From Dioscorea cayenensis subsp. rotundata (Eukaryota; Streptophyta; Magnoliopsida; Dioscoreales; Dioscoreaceae), in the NCBI RefSeq assembly GCF_009730915.1, contig NC_052480.1:3286001-3350000 (forward strand): a DNA stretch of 64,000 nucleotides, in the 5' to 3' direction. Positions within the stretch are counted from its first letter, which is position 1, and every line of letters begins with the position of its first letter. A model generated the notes under the pieces. That model had not been told where the DNA came from. It saw only the letters and a list, made by a program, of their open reading frames with translations, and did not search any database. The position numbers were made by a program, and so were the translations under genes. Below, in pieces: positions 45,368 through 59,915 of the stretch.

Positions 45368-46300
45368 CTAGGGTATGTGGATCAGGTCTCCGGGAAGGGG
45401 GTGATCGGCACGGCAGAGGCGGAGGCGGCGGCGGCGACGGAGGCCAAAAGGAGAAGGGCGGTGACAACGGAGAACGGGGTCGTTTTGTTGGTCTGTTTTT
45501 AGGGTCCGCGAGAGTGCATTAAAACGCCAGCGAAAGTGACACGTCGGATGAGTGCACCGATGCGGTGCACTTGTGTATGAATCTCTATTTATTGCGGGTT
45601 TTTTTTTAAAATAGTCCATCTGTGATGTGGCGGCTTATTATTGGTCGGATCCATGTGATTTTTAGGAGTTTGCTTCTTCTTCTGGTTCTTTTAATTTTAG
45701 AGTAATATTTCAAAATTAAGAAATTGAATATTCATTCAAAAAAATAAAATAAAATATGAGGATAGTAATTATTTATTGCTCCTCTATGAATTTTCGTAGA
45801 TAATTCCAAATCATTTATTTTATTTGATTTTTTTAATTTAAAATGGTTTGTGAAATGGGAGTGCCTTGTAGTGATTGGAGAAAAGGTTAAAAACTACAAC
45901 AAATATTAGCAAACCATTTTCAAATTAGTGATGTTGGTGAATTAACTCTCAAAATAATTCCATCTTTGTACAGTGGTAATTCCAAAATTAAAATAAATCA
46001 ATGCTTATTTCAAATTGAGTTATTCTCAAGCAATTCCATCTTCAAGAACAATGGATTCCCAGAGGTTGACTAATAAAGATAAATGCACCATCAAAAAAAT
46101 ATGTTAAACCAAAAAATTTTATGCCAAAACTCGGAAAATAATTGACTGCAAGAAACAGAAACATCTGATAGTCTTCTTGATCTAGAATGAAACCACCAGA
46201 CTTTGGTGAACTTAAATTCCATGTAAAATAGAATCGTAAAAAACCCAGAAAACAACAATGCCGATATAAGAGTTCAAGCTAATTAATTAAACTACAGTTT
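45368..46300. other. Spacer between FAR1-like promoter and RPL5 3-prime end
   Basis: The first about 250 bp are the GC-rich 5-prime UTR and promoter of the FAR1-like gene (minus strand). The rest is A/T-rich RPL5 3-prime UTR and intergenic sequence. No other gene seen. Confidence 0.6.
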
Positions 46301-49284
<2,984 letters not shown>

Positions 49285-50424
49285 TATGCTCACTGATCTT
49301 CGAGCTCTGGCGCTCCCTTCGCCAACGAGCTTCGGCGGCAAAGTCGAGGGTTTTATGGAGGGGGAGCACTCGTTTCGATTGCACTAAAACCCTAGAAGTT
49401 GATCGACGGCTGTGGAATTATTATATTCCAAGATCGACGGTTCCCGTTCTGCTTGGTGTTTTTGCAACTTACCCCTTCTGTAATGTTTAATTTATGTATG
49501 GAGATATAGAAGGTTTTTGACCCAAGCAACAAGCACCGTTAATTTAAAATTTAAATCATGACATATACAGATGTGGAACGTACTTATAAGCTTAACAACA
49601 TCTTGCTCTTATCTTGTAGATTTTGATCTCGAATTACTTCGAAATAAGAATTTTAGATGCCCAATACCAATAGGTCAAATAACTATTGATAAATTTAGAG
49701 TTTTTATGATTTTTTTTAAATTTTTGCATCTCTGGATTGTATATTTTCATATTTGTTCTTGGAAAAGTATTATATATTAAACTTTTTGATTAATACCAAA
49801 TTAAAAGATACAGAATGGTATTTAAAATCTAAATTTAAAATTTATAACATATTGAAACTTTTATAGGCGCCTGAGTATAGTTTAGAAAATATTTAAAAAA
49901 TACTAAAAAAAACGCATTTCCAGTGGATGTTGCAAAAATAAATTAAGACCAGCAAAATATACCACTGGAAAGCAAGAAAATACTTTTGCATGGACAATTT
50001 CTATTTTCTTTATTTGGAATTAGTTTTGCTATTTCCCTATTCTCTCAGATCCTTTAAAAAAAGCAGCTCTTTAGCATTATTATCTAAAAAATTAATTACA
50101 ATTTATTATTTATGAATAAATTAAATCAGAAAACCAAATCAAGAAGCCTCAATTAATTTAAATAATAAATGCTAAACTCCTCAAAGCATCCAATGCTAAA
50201 AGTGCATGAAAACCATGACACCAAACAAAGCCAGCAAAGCATTGAAAAGAAACTAGCCGTTACACTCCTGCCCCTCACAACGGTCATATGAAACACCTTC
50301 AAATAGCCCCCATTTCTCCCCTTCCTCATTACACTCCTCCATCTTCTTCTCCAACTCCTATCTAAACTCTCCCTCTCTCTCTCTCTCTCTGAAACTTCTT
50401 CTCTGAAGAACTCAAGGAAAAATA
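49285..50424. other. Divergent promoter region between RPL5 and membrane-protein gene
   Basis: Begins with the RPL5 5-prime UTR and promoter (an AAACCCTAG telo-box-like motif at about 49386-49394, common near plant ribosomal-protein genes). The middle is A/T-rich. It ends with a (CT)n tract at 50372-50390 in the 5-prime UTR of the gene at 50425. Confidence 0.55.
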
Positions 50425-51006
50425 ATGGGAGGCCTAACCATCATCAGCCCTCAGCCATCATCCTCCATGTCCAGGTCACACTACCACACCCACAAAGCCT
50501 TCCTCTTGACCAACTACCTCCTCCTTGGCGCCGCCTCCAGCTGCATCTTCCTCACGCTGTCTCTCCGTCTCATCCCATCCCCGTCTGGTCTCCTCCTCGA
50601 CTTCCTCCATGCACTCACCATCGCCGGAGCTATCTACGCCTGCGCCACCATAGCCGCCCACCCCTCCCCCTCCGGTAGCTGGTATGCCTTCCACATGATC
50701 TCCACTGTGCTCGCTGCCATCTTCCAAGGCGCTGTTGCAGTGCTCGTCTTCACCAGGACCGATGACTTCCTCGCTGCATTGAAGTCATATGTTCGGGAGG
50801 AAGATGCAGTTGTTATTCTCCGGATGACAGGCGGGCTCGGCATTGCTATGTTCTGCTTGGAGTGGATGGCTCTGGCACTGGCCTTTGTGTTGAGGTACTA
50901 TGCTTATGTGGAGGACAGCAATGGTAGTTTGGCTATGGTGAGGAGGAGTGCTAAGGTGCAGCATGAAGAGGATCTCAGCAACTGGCCATGGCCTTTCCAG
51001 GTCTAG
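50425..51006 (+). CDS. Plant-specific four-helix membrane protein of unknown function
   Basis: Single exon, 193 residues, GC-rich with a strong codon bias unlike its surroundings. Four hydrophobic segments are visible: about residues 27-46, 55-78, 88-108 and 130-155. The soluble C-terminus ends HEEDLSNWPWPFQV. The N-terminus is Ser/Pro-rich without a cleavable signal. The overall form (short, intronless, four helices, aromatic C-terminal tail) resembles small conserved plant transmembrane proteins of unknown role. I do not recognise a biochemical function. A pyrimidine-rich 5-prime leader and no in-frame upstream ATG support the start. Confidence 0.85.
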   Translation: MGGLTIISPQPSSSMSRSHYHTHKAFLLTNYLLLGAASSCIFLTLSLRLIPSPSGLLLDFLHALTIAGAIYACATIAAHPSPSGSWYAFHMISTVLAAIFQGAVAVLVFTRTDDFLAALKSYVREEDAVVILRMTGGLGIAMFCLEWMALALAFVLRYYAYVEDSNGSLAMVRRSAKVQHEEDLSNWPWPFQV

Positions 51007-51295
51007 AACTATCTATCAAGTCAGACTATGTCTGAAAACTTATACCAAGTGTCACTATGCTATGGTGTGTTGTTTGCTTGAATTCTTTCATTGTTTGTTT
51101 CTTATATGTGTTTTGTGATCTTCTATCAATGTATTCCAAGTGTTCTTGGTGTGTTCTAAAAAGCCAGAATAGTAGTGACATAACTAATACTTTCAGTAAA
51201 ATAAGATAAATGAATTGCAAGAATTCAGTAACACTTGTAACGTAAAATTAAAATTAAACCGCTGAAAGAATCTGGTTCCTCTGGAATGAAATTGG

Positions 51296-52925
51296 CTAAA
51301 TTTTTGTGAGGTGATGCTGAATCAGTTGATGGACAAAGGAGGCCTTCAATCGACTAGCGATGAGGGGGAGGACTCGTTTGTTGTCTTCAATGGCCTGGTC
51401 TACACAGGATTCTAAGTCATTCAAAGGCATCTGTCTTGATCCGCTGGAGCTTTCGCAGCCTCGAACTTGTCTTGGCACACCATCAGTGACCGATTCATGC
51501 GCTCCTGAAGAAGTAAGGGGTGTGGTTAGAAGAACTGTCACAAATGCAGTTTCTAATCAACTCACAAGTAAAACACACAAATACAGCTTCTAAATTAACT
51601 CACACAAGTTTACATTCATCAAAGTTTCATCTTTGACAAAAAAGACACATATTTTTCATAAGAAAACACTAATTGAATTACTACCAGTACTTTAGAATTA
51701 AAACAAATGAGGGAAACCTTGTGACAGATGCAGCTTCTGATCAACTTACAAGTGAACAATTTTATCAAATTTTCAGCTTAGACAGAAAAATCCACATATG
51801 GATCATTTTTATGACAAGAAACACTAATTGCCATCCACATGGAGATCACTTTTATCATTAGCTCATAATACCACTACATTTGAATTAAAATGGACAAGGG
51901 GAACCTTGTAGCCAAGGTAAATAAATACCCAGTTTCACACATCACAAAGACATTTTCCATGCAACAAAAAAATGAAGAAAGAAATCTGCTCAAGGAACAA
52001 ACAAGCATAAGAATTTGAATGACATGAGAATGAATTCTGAGAATGATTTGAGGAACACAGAATCATTATTTCATCTGTTACAATAGTGATTGGGCGAGGA
52101 AACATGTTAGGAGAACGTATTCAAAATAGATGACAACAATAACCGAATTCACTACATAGCTGAACTCTTTTTGCCTAAGAGCATAACAACATCATTGCTC
52201 TAGATGTCATACCCACCTCCTCTTCATCTCTCCACAATTTCATCTACAAATCAGAATGAATACAAACCACTAAAGAAAGCAAAGGAAACCAGATTCTTCA
52301 TCTGTTACATGATAATCAACAATTCATCTATGCCCGTCCAAAAACACAACTTTTTCTCTTTTTACAACTGAAATGTAAATTAAAAAACATAAGAAAACCA
52401 AATCTTCAGGAAATTAAGGCAGGTAAGGCACCAAAACCCAAAGAAATAAAGAAACAAACAAAGAAAGGAGGGAAATACTTGGAACATGGCCATTTCCGTC
52501 TCTACCAAATTGTTAGCTTGAAGCGCAGGGACGCTGCAGTGCTCCACGCAGTTGTTGATCTCCTCCTGCCGCCGCCTCCGATCAAAGCACTCATACGCGC
52601 ATTTGAAGTAAGCTTGCTGCAACAACGATTTCCATAGTTCCACCAAATTCTCATTCAAAAACCGAAACTTTTTACAATAAAATCATTAACAAATGGAAAC
52701 GAAAGCACTTCAATATACTTATATACATGAAAAAACTCAGAACTTTGCAAAAATCAGATGAATCTATGACCTTAGGAAGTAGAGAAAAGGGAACACCTGG
52801 AGATTGAAATTGACGTGGTCTTGGATGGGTGCAAGCTGGTTCTGAGCCTCGAAGTTGACTTCTTCGAGCTTCCTTCGGATTCTCTCCGTCACGAGTCGAT
52901 CCTGCGCCGCCGCTATGTGCTCCAT
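51296..52925 (-). CDS. FAM136A-like (DUF842) twin-CX3C protein, last exon frameshifted
   Basis: Three minus-strand exons: 52925-52797, 52616-52479 and 51504-51296; 157 residues would result without two extra bases. Exon 1 reads IRRKLEEVNFEAQNQLAPIQ. Exon 2 holds KCAYECF and NCVEHC, the twin CX3C motif typical of disulfide-relay (MIA40) substrates in the mitochondrial intermembrane space. Exon 3 reads ERMNRSLMVCQDKFEAAK and then breaks. Homology continues in the +1 frame (LQRIKTDAF) and again in the +2 frame (NDLESCVDQAIEDNKRVLPL). The first break is at about 51450-51454 and the second at about 51420-51425. As read, the protein ends early after an altered tail. Family members are mitochondrial proteins of poorly known function. 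Decay and sequencing error are both possible. Confidence 0.8.
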
Positions 52926-53620
52926 CTCTTTCGTTCGAGAGAATCAAAAGGAACAGAGAGAGCGAAACAGGCATTGAGAAAAGCATAGGGTTTTTATTTT
53001 AGAAAAAAGCCCCTTGTAATCTCACATAATTATATTCATACTTTTTATTTGAATGTTTTGGGGATTTTATCCTGAATATCTTGAAAATTTATCAAAATTT
53101 TTTAAAAATATTTTGAAAAAAAAATCCATTTTCAATAACAATCTCTGGTTCTATTGGCACAAATGCTTTATTTAATGTGTTTTTTTAAAAATAAAACTGA
53201 GATAAAATTTCAAAACTCACACAAAGTAAAGTGAAGGTACAAATACTTATAAATTTATTCCAGATTTGTACATATTTATAACTTTCTGAAATTATTTATG
53301 GTTTTATTTGTCAAAAAAATTATAAATTCTTCAAGAAAATTAAATTTTTCCTATTTCACTGAGCATAAAGTAGTTTTTAAAATATAAAATATACAGTTTT
53401 ATTTGAGTTTTGTTTTTCAAATTAGTCTTCATTTTTTTCAATGATTACCACAACAGCCCCATGACAGTTCAGAAAATTTTAAATTAGTAAAAAATAAATA
53501 AACTTCTGTCTTTTAAACTGCTTTTATGTGTTATTTTATGTTTAAAATGATGATTCCCTATTGTTATTTTAAAATTTAAGTCAATTTATCAACCTTTTAA
53601 AATCAAAGTAATAAATCAAG
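52926..53620. other. Intergenic, A/T-rich
   Basis: Promoter side of the FAM136-like gene followed by low-complexity A/T sequence. No gene or mobile element recognised. Confidence 0.6.
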
Positions 53621-53764
53621 ATTTGATCCGACACTAAAGTTAGGACTAATCTTATCCAAAAACAAGTCTATTTAATCTCACCCAATGAAAAAGCAGAAAC
53701 ACAACACTGCACTTACTACAAGTCTTTTGGAACCATAGCAATATATTCACATCACTCCCAAATC

Positions 53765-54376
53765 ATGGACGGGATCACAAAGTGCTCTGTAGAACTAAGT
53801 GAAGGACCAATCCAAATCATTGGTGGGCCAACATCAAAAAAACCCCCGGATCATCATAAATTTCCATATTTCAAACATAACATGCTACTGCACAAGATTT
53901 GATTTCAAGTTTTCAACCAAGTTAGACTTGACTGTGAAGAACACTTTCCGACCAGAGCAAAATTGTCAAGTCAATTGAGCCATTTCAAAAACTTAACGTC
54001 CATTAGAAAGACCATCAAACCTTTCCTTCGAAATCTCGTATTTCCTATTGATATTCATAAGGCAGTCGCAACCGAAATCTATTATTCGACGCCTTTGTAC
54101 ATTAATTCTAGAGTATCTAGAGTTGAGTTTTTGTTCGAGATCGAACTGAGGAAGTACATTTTGCATCGGAAAGAGTCATTATTATTGGAAATTTCTGTGA
54201 TGGAAGAGTGCAAGAAAAAGAGCGAGGCCGGATATTGTGTGATTTGTTTGGAAGAGCTTGTTCCAGGATCTAAGGTTCGACGTTTGCCGTGCTCGCATAG
54301 TTGTTTTCATAATGAGTGCATTAGTAAATGGCTTAAAAAGAATGATTCTTGTCCAATGTGCCGTTTCACTGCTTAA
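53765..54376 (+). pseudogene. RING-H2 finger protein gene with in-frame stop
   Basis: A frame starting ATG at 53765 (MDGITKCSVELSEGP) runs to 54376 but is interrupted by one TGA at 53900-53902 (codon 46). After the stop it is open for 158 codons, ending in a RING-H2 domain: CVICLEEL...RRLPCSHSCFHNECISKW...CPMC. Spacing inside is C-x-H-x3-H-x2-C, one residue longer between the histidines than the usual RING-H2, and a downstream copy shares this. RING proteins act as E3 ubiquitin ligases. If translated as read, only an internal ATG (54200) could give a 58-residue RING-only product. It may be a recent pseudogene, or the stop may be an error. Confidence 0.75.
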
Positions 54377-54604
54377 ATTTTTGATATCTCATGTTCATGA
54401 TTTGTACATAAATTTTGTATTTTGAAAATTAATATTCAGTGTGGTAAATTAAAAGCATTGTTTTTTCATGAGTATATTAACAAATTTTATATTTAGTTGT
54501 AAAAAAAATTAAGAATCAAAGTTAAATTAGGATTTGATCCAATTGTAATTAGAATTATCCTAAAATTAGAACTTATCTCCTCAAAATCAACCCCATTTAC
54601 CAAC

Positions 54605-54775
54605 TCAGTGAAGTATGCAAGAAAAAAGTGATGGAAGTGCTTATTGCAGGAATTGAGCTTAGACGTTTGCCATGCTCAACATCGTTGTTTTTATAGCAAG
54701 TGCATTATTAAATGGTTTGAAAATGATGATTCTTGCCCAAGGTGCCGTTTCACAATGGAAACTCTTGATGTTTAG
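54605..54775 (+). pseudogene. RING finger gene fragment (copy 2)
   Basis: AAGTGATGGAAGTG, GAGCTTAGACGTTTGCCATG, TGCATTATTAAATGG and GATTCTTGCCCAAGGTGCCGT match the last 180 bp of the RING gene at 53765-54376. Frame and zinc ligands are broken (stop TAG within the TTTTATAGCAAGTGC block). Confidence 0.8.
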
Positions 54776-55164
54776 GACTAATTTCCGGTGTAGTTAATCA
54801 AAATTATTTTTTATTTATATTATTTATTAAAAATCAATTAATTTTATATATTGACAAATAAGCGATAACACTTGAGAAGTTAAGAATGTAAAAAAAGTGG
54901 AGTGGGGGTTACAAACTCAATAAATATCTATATCTTTAATTACTTTGTGCAAACTTTAGAATTTGATCTCATATATTCTTTAAAATAAACACATTATGTA
55001 AGATACCCGATATCAAGGACAAAAGTTTACTTGTAATAATTATTTTTGACAAAGGTGACAAAATACAGCCCACAAAAGAGTTGCTAAACAATAAATAAAT
55101 ATGGTGGTGCACTAGTTATGGTGATTTACTGACCCTGTAAGGATTTATTAAACTCGTCCGTCAC

Positions 55165-55608
55165 TAGGGTTGTAAATGAGCCAAGCTACTCGTGAGGTAC
55201 TCGAGATCGGCTTGGTCAATGCTCGAATTCGAATCGATTTTTCACGAGCCAAGCCGAGCTCGAGCTTCTCGTTTACGTTATCGAGCCGAGCTCGAGCCCA
55301 AACATACTCAACTCGTGAGGCTCGCGAGCCTAAACGAGCTTATATATATAATATTAAATTATTTATATATTAATTATAAAAATATATAATTATATAACTA
55401 CATTAAATTGCTTATATTATACATATATTATTCTAATTCGAGCTTAAACGAGCCAAGCTCGAGCTACTTGAGATTTTTAGCGAGCCGAGCTCGAGTACAA
55501 AAAAATGGCTCGAACAAACTCGAGCCGAGCTCGAGCCTTCGAATAATGTATTCGAGCCGAGCTCGAGCTTGGTGATACTCGGCTCGGCTCGGCTCGTTTA
55601 TAGCCCTA
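55165..55608. mobile_element. hAT-type MITE (444 bp) with 8-bp TSD
   Basis: Ends are TAGGGTTGTAAATGAGCC and, reverse complemented, TAGGGCTATAAACGAGCC. Flanking 8-mers are TCCGTCAC (55157-55164) and TCCATCAC (55609-55616), 7 of 8 matching. Subterminal regions are packed with GAGCTCGAGC-type motifs. The unoccupied version of the site is at 56538-56545 (CCCATCAC) in the neighbouring duplicate. Confidence 0.88.
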
Positions 55609-55856
55609 TCCATCACATATGATTATTAGAGTTTTATTATGCCCGCATCCATAATATTTTTCAATAAGTAAACCAAATGAATAAATCCCCAATCATCCTC
55701 CACAAATGACCCTCAAATAATAAATAATTATAGTATTTATATAATATTCTACAATGATTCAATTTTGGGTTTGTTCACTCACCATTGAATGTAACAACCA
55801 ACAGTGGATTGTAATAATAAATAATTACAGTGCTTATATAAAATTCTACATTAGTA

Positions 55857-56730
55857 TATTAACATAATTTTATATTTAGTTGTAAAAAAATTAATAATCA
55901 AAGTTAAATTAGGATTTGATCCAATTGTAATTAGAATTATTCTAAAATTATAACTTATCTCCTCAAAATCAACCCCATTTACAAACTCAACGTAGTGTGC
56001 GGGAAAAAAGTGATGGAAGTGTTTGTTACATGAATTGAGCTTAGACGTTTGCCATGCTCACATTGTTGTTTTTATAGTGACTGCATTATTAAATGGTTTG
56101 CAAAGGATAATTCTTGCCAAGGTGCCATTTCACAATGGAAACTCTTGACGTTTAAGTCTAATTTTTAGTGTAGTTAATTAAAAATGTTTGTTATTTTATA
56201 TTATTTTTTAAAGATTAATTAATTTTATATATTGGCAAATAAGCGATAAGCACCTCTTTTAAGAGAAGTTAAGAACGTGCGCAGAGTGGAGAGGAATCAC
56301 AAACTCAACAAATATATATAACTTTATCTTGCGTAAGCTTTAGAGTTTGATATCGGATTTTCTCTAAAAATGAACATCTTATGTAAGAGACCTGATATCA
56401 AGGGTAAGAGTCCGTTGGCAATAATTATTTTTGACAAAACGACAAATGCCGCCCACAAGAGGGTTGTCAAACAACAAATAAATATGGTGGTACACTAGTT
56501 AGGTGGTTTATCGACTCTATAAGGATTTATTAACTCACCCATCACATGTGATGATTAGAGTCATATTATATGCGCGCCTAGAATATTTTTTAGGAACTAA
56601 ACTAAATGAATAAATCCCCTACCATGTAATCATAGAGAAGAGAGTTACAACATCTTCCACAAATAATGACCCTTAAATAATAAATAATTACAATATTTAT
56701 ATAAATATTTTACAGTGATTTAATTTTGGG
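55857..56730 (+). repeat. Tandem segmental duplication, unit B
   Basis: Second unit of the duplication, without the hAT insertion. It includes the third RING fragment and the dispersed repeat also seen in the reductase intron (about 22125-22480). Confidence 0.8.
55985..56150 (+). pseudogene. RING finger gene fragment (copy 3)
   Basis: GAGCTTAGACGTTTGCCATG, CTCACATTGTTGTTTTTATAG and TGCATTATTAAATGG align with copy 2 and the intact-length copy. The reading LPCSHCCFYSDC keeps some ligands with the same x3 spacing, but the second His is Tyr and the CPMC knuckle is lost by deletion. Confidence 0.8.
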
Positions 56731-56786
56731 AAATCCCCAAAATGAGGGAAGTTCGAAACATAAGCGAGGTGAAGTGCAATCATAAA

Positions 56787-56818
56787 CTCAACAAATATAT
56801 ATATATATATATATATAT
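56787..56818 (+). repeat. (AT)n microsatellite
   Basis: About fifteen AT units just beyond duplication unit B. Confidence 0.85.
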
Positions 56819-56949
56819 TCCCTTACCTTGTATGAGTTTTAGGGGTTGATCTTGAATCTTCTATGAAATGAACGTAAGTGACTCGGTATTTAAGGCAAGA
56901 GGTCGTTGGTAATAATATTATTTTTATAAAATAGATCTTTTACAAGTTA

Positions 56950-57340
56950 ATGCTCCCTCCAATTTTTTTTACTTATCCCATTTTAGAGTTTTTTTTATTA
57001 TTTACATGTCCATTTAGAAAATTTATGTAACATTAAAGATTGTTTTTCCATATCTTACTATTTATATTTAATGTACTTCTATAATTTTAGAGTTTTTCTT
57101 TGATTCTTTTTACTACAATACTAAACATTAAAGATTGTTTATTTAACTACACATGTTATTAAATCAAGCTTCTCTCGTCTTTTTACTTGTCTCATTTTAG
57201 AGTTTTTCTTTTAATCTTTTTACTTGTAGTTTTAAAAAATTTATGAAGTATTAAATATTAGTTTTTTTTTAAATTCAAACTATTTCTACAATTTACAATG
57301 AATTATATTGAACTATATATACATTCTATTATATCTTGAA
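56950..57340. repeat. Stowaway-like end with internal repeats
   Basis: GCTCCCTCCAATTTTTTTTA resembles a Stowaway tip. TTTACTTRTCYCATTTTAGAGTTTTT occurs near 56968 and 57184, with a shorter related piece near 57088. The matching right end was not identified. Confidence 0.35.
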
Positions 57341-57668
57341 AGGGCATGAGTTTGGCTGGAATTAAAATTTTTAACTAATTTCTTAAATATTAAAGTTAAA
57401 TTGAAATTGTTTTAAACTTGAAATACATTATAAAAACATCATGAAGGAACTTGAATTAGAAACAAAATATAACTCCAAATCCCTCCAATCAAACAATTTA
57501 ATTTGGAATTTGAAAGCATAATTCTGAGATCAAAATTTAGATAGGTTGTTTTTACAGGTAATGCCTTAAACGGTCGTCAATGGGTTGTTAAAAGGGCATG
57601 GAAATGTCCATTTTGCCACTTGTGCAAGTTTCAAAATCATGAGGGAAAATGCCTAAAATGCCCCCGAG

Positions 57669-58361
57669 AGGGGGTGCCAAAAATCCAGGTTCGGACAAAA
57701 TCGGGTACGGACAACTACTATCATAACTAAATTAAATGCCCGAACTCGGCCCGGTTTTAAATCCGGACAAGTGTGACTTGCCTAGACCCCTTTTTTTTCA
57801 AAACCGGGTTATCCGAATGTCCGAATTTTATTTGAATATTGTAATATACATTTAAAATTAATTTAAATACTAAACTGTGTACATTTAAATCATGACATTT
57901 AATATGCATTTCAATGACAATCATGAACAAAGACCCAGTTGTTCAGATATATATATAAGAAATTTAAAAATATATATAAGAAAAATATGGGCTTGGGCTT
58001 GAAATGTATAAAAAAAAAACATGAACAATCAAATATATATATGAGAAATAAAAAAACAATTGTATATGGGCTTGGGCTTTGAATCATGAGCAATCTTTTA
58101 AATACTAAACTATATTTAATTAGCAATAAAAAAAAACATAGGCTTGGCCAAGTGGGCTTAACATTATATGTATAAGAAATTTAAACATATAAAGGACTAG
58201 TTGTCCAAATTTCTTGGGCCAAACCCGGCCCGGATTTAAATCCGGACAATCAGACTATGTCCAGACCCGGCTCGTATCATTAAAATTTTTGTCCAAACCC
58301 GATTTATTCCAGGCCGAACAAAATCGGGCCGACAGGCCCAGATAAATGATTGCCACCCCTA
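57669..58361. mobile_element. hAT-like non-autonomous element
   Basis: The left end AGGGGGTGCCAAAAATCC and the right end, reverse complemented, TAGGGGTGGCAATCAT resemble hAT tips. Subterminal CCGGACAA, GGCCCGG and AAATCCGGACAA motifs occur at both ends. No convincing 8-bp duplication was found. The interior is A/T-rich without a transposase. Confidence 0.5.
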
Positions 58362-58822
58362 TCGAGGGGCGTTGGAAATCGCAAAACGGTTGGGAACTAA
58401 CAGCACGTAACCGACTAGGCAACTCGTCGTGTTCTTCTTATATGCGTGGTCGCAGTGGAAACATTTCTTTTTCTTGTTCTTGCTCTTCTCTTGCACCTAG
58501 GACTAAGTTCTCCTTGTTCATTCGCCGACAAGGTTGATCTTCTCTTCGCACTCTCGGCTTCCCAGAAAATCGTGACTTTCCTGGAAATAAAAACACAAGC
58601 AAAAAGGTAAGGAGAAGTCAACCGACTTTCGTGTGCTTTTCGTGTATGTTTTCATGGATTTAATGTCTAGAATCTGACATTCAGCGGTGCGGATTTCATG
58701 CTTTCGAATGTATTATTGTGATTTTTTGGATTTTTCTGTGTAATATACGTTATGTCCTGTGTAACATATCTTTCTTCTGCATAAAATGTGATTATTTTGT
58801 CCAATTTCAATTGAATACAGAA
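58362..58822 (+). other. Promoter/5-prime UTR and leader intron of the ULP1-like gene
   Basis: GC-richer leader ends AAAAAG|GTAAGG (donor at 58607). An acceptor ACAG lies at 58817-58820, two bases before the ATG at 58823. The intron carries three motif units (58736, 58757, 58777) at 20-21-bp spacing, the periodic repeat described below. Confidence 0.5.
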
Positions 58823-59718
58823 ATGACTACCACTCTGGTCAATGATAGGTGTTACCTGACCCCTGTCGTGGAGATGATAGAGGGATTGAAGAAAGTGATT
58901 AACAAAACCCACTGGCAAATCCTCCGCTGGACCCCTTTTGCAAACATGATGGACTTGGCAACCATGGTCCAAGAAAGAGGGTGCTGGATGCATTGGTCTG
59001 TATATATGATGGCCGATCAGAAAGGTTCAAGATTGGTGACAGCATGTTGGTGTTCAGGCTCAAGGACGTCGCCATCGTTATGGGTGTCCCATGCGTGGAA
59101 GAGATTGTCTCTTTTAGACACCAAGGAAAATGAGTCTCATCTGAATTTGAGGTTGCCCATCTGAACAAAATGCACAACCGGTACCACGATGCCATCAAGG
59201 ATAACTTGTTCAGACTTGTTCGAGAGAAGTCCGGAACAGAGGAGACTTTCGTGAAGCTCCTCATCGTGTTCTTCATGACCACCATTTTCTTCCCGAACAC
59301 ATCCCTTAATACACTCACCTTTGTGGCCACGTATGCAAACAACCTGGAGACTATCAACAACTACGCCTAGGCGCATGCCACCACAGGTGGCTCATGGGCG
59401 ACCTTCCCAAAATGGCCATACGGGTGCAACTGCGCTGCTAAGCGAAGTACCACAGCGCCGGATATCTGAAAGGGTGCGTTGTCATTATCTGGTTCTACGA
59501 GGTGGCCGAAAGCATGAAGAAGCAACGCGTTGTCAGACACCCTGTATTCTATGTTTTGAGGAGTGTACATTCATCAAGACATCATCAATTGATCCACTTT
59601 TAAAATCATTCGACGAGAAAGACTTGAGGTTTTCTTTTACTAATGTGTAATGTTGAAGCTACCTAATTTGTTGGTCGGACACCCCATTTACTGTTTGTCT
59701 ATTTTGTTGTTGTAATTA

Positions 59719-59915
59719 CTGTGTAATATATCATTTACTGTGTAATATATTTAACTTCCTATTTCAAGATATAGCACGTTCTGTGTAATATACTCTTGTC
59801 CTGTGTAATATACTATATTTGTGTGTAATATCATGTCATTATATGTAATATACTTTATTCATGTGTAATAAACTCTAATAGTGTCTAACATTACTAGTTT
59901 TATGTATAATATATT
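59719..59915 (+). repeat. 20-bp periodic repeat, motif CTGTGTAATATAC, in a ULP1-gene gap
   Basis: Motif starts at 59719 and 59738, then 59781, 59801, 59821, 59841, 59861, 59881 (degenerate) and 59901, an exact 20-bp step over seven units. The motif is on the strand of the flanking ULP1-like coding pieces. Confidence 0.85.

Larger units (their letters stand above)
54478..55775 (+). repeat. Tandem segmental duplication, unit A (contains hAT insertion)
   Basis: This unit aligns with 55857-56730: AATCAAAGTTAAATTAGGAT and ATCTCCTCAAAATCAACCCC at the start, the RING fragment, GGTGGTGCACTAGTTA, and AATAAATAATTA...TTTTGGG at the end. Only this unit contains the 444-bp hAT element at 55165-55608. Confidence 0.8.
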
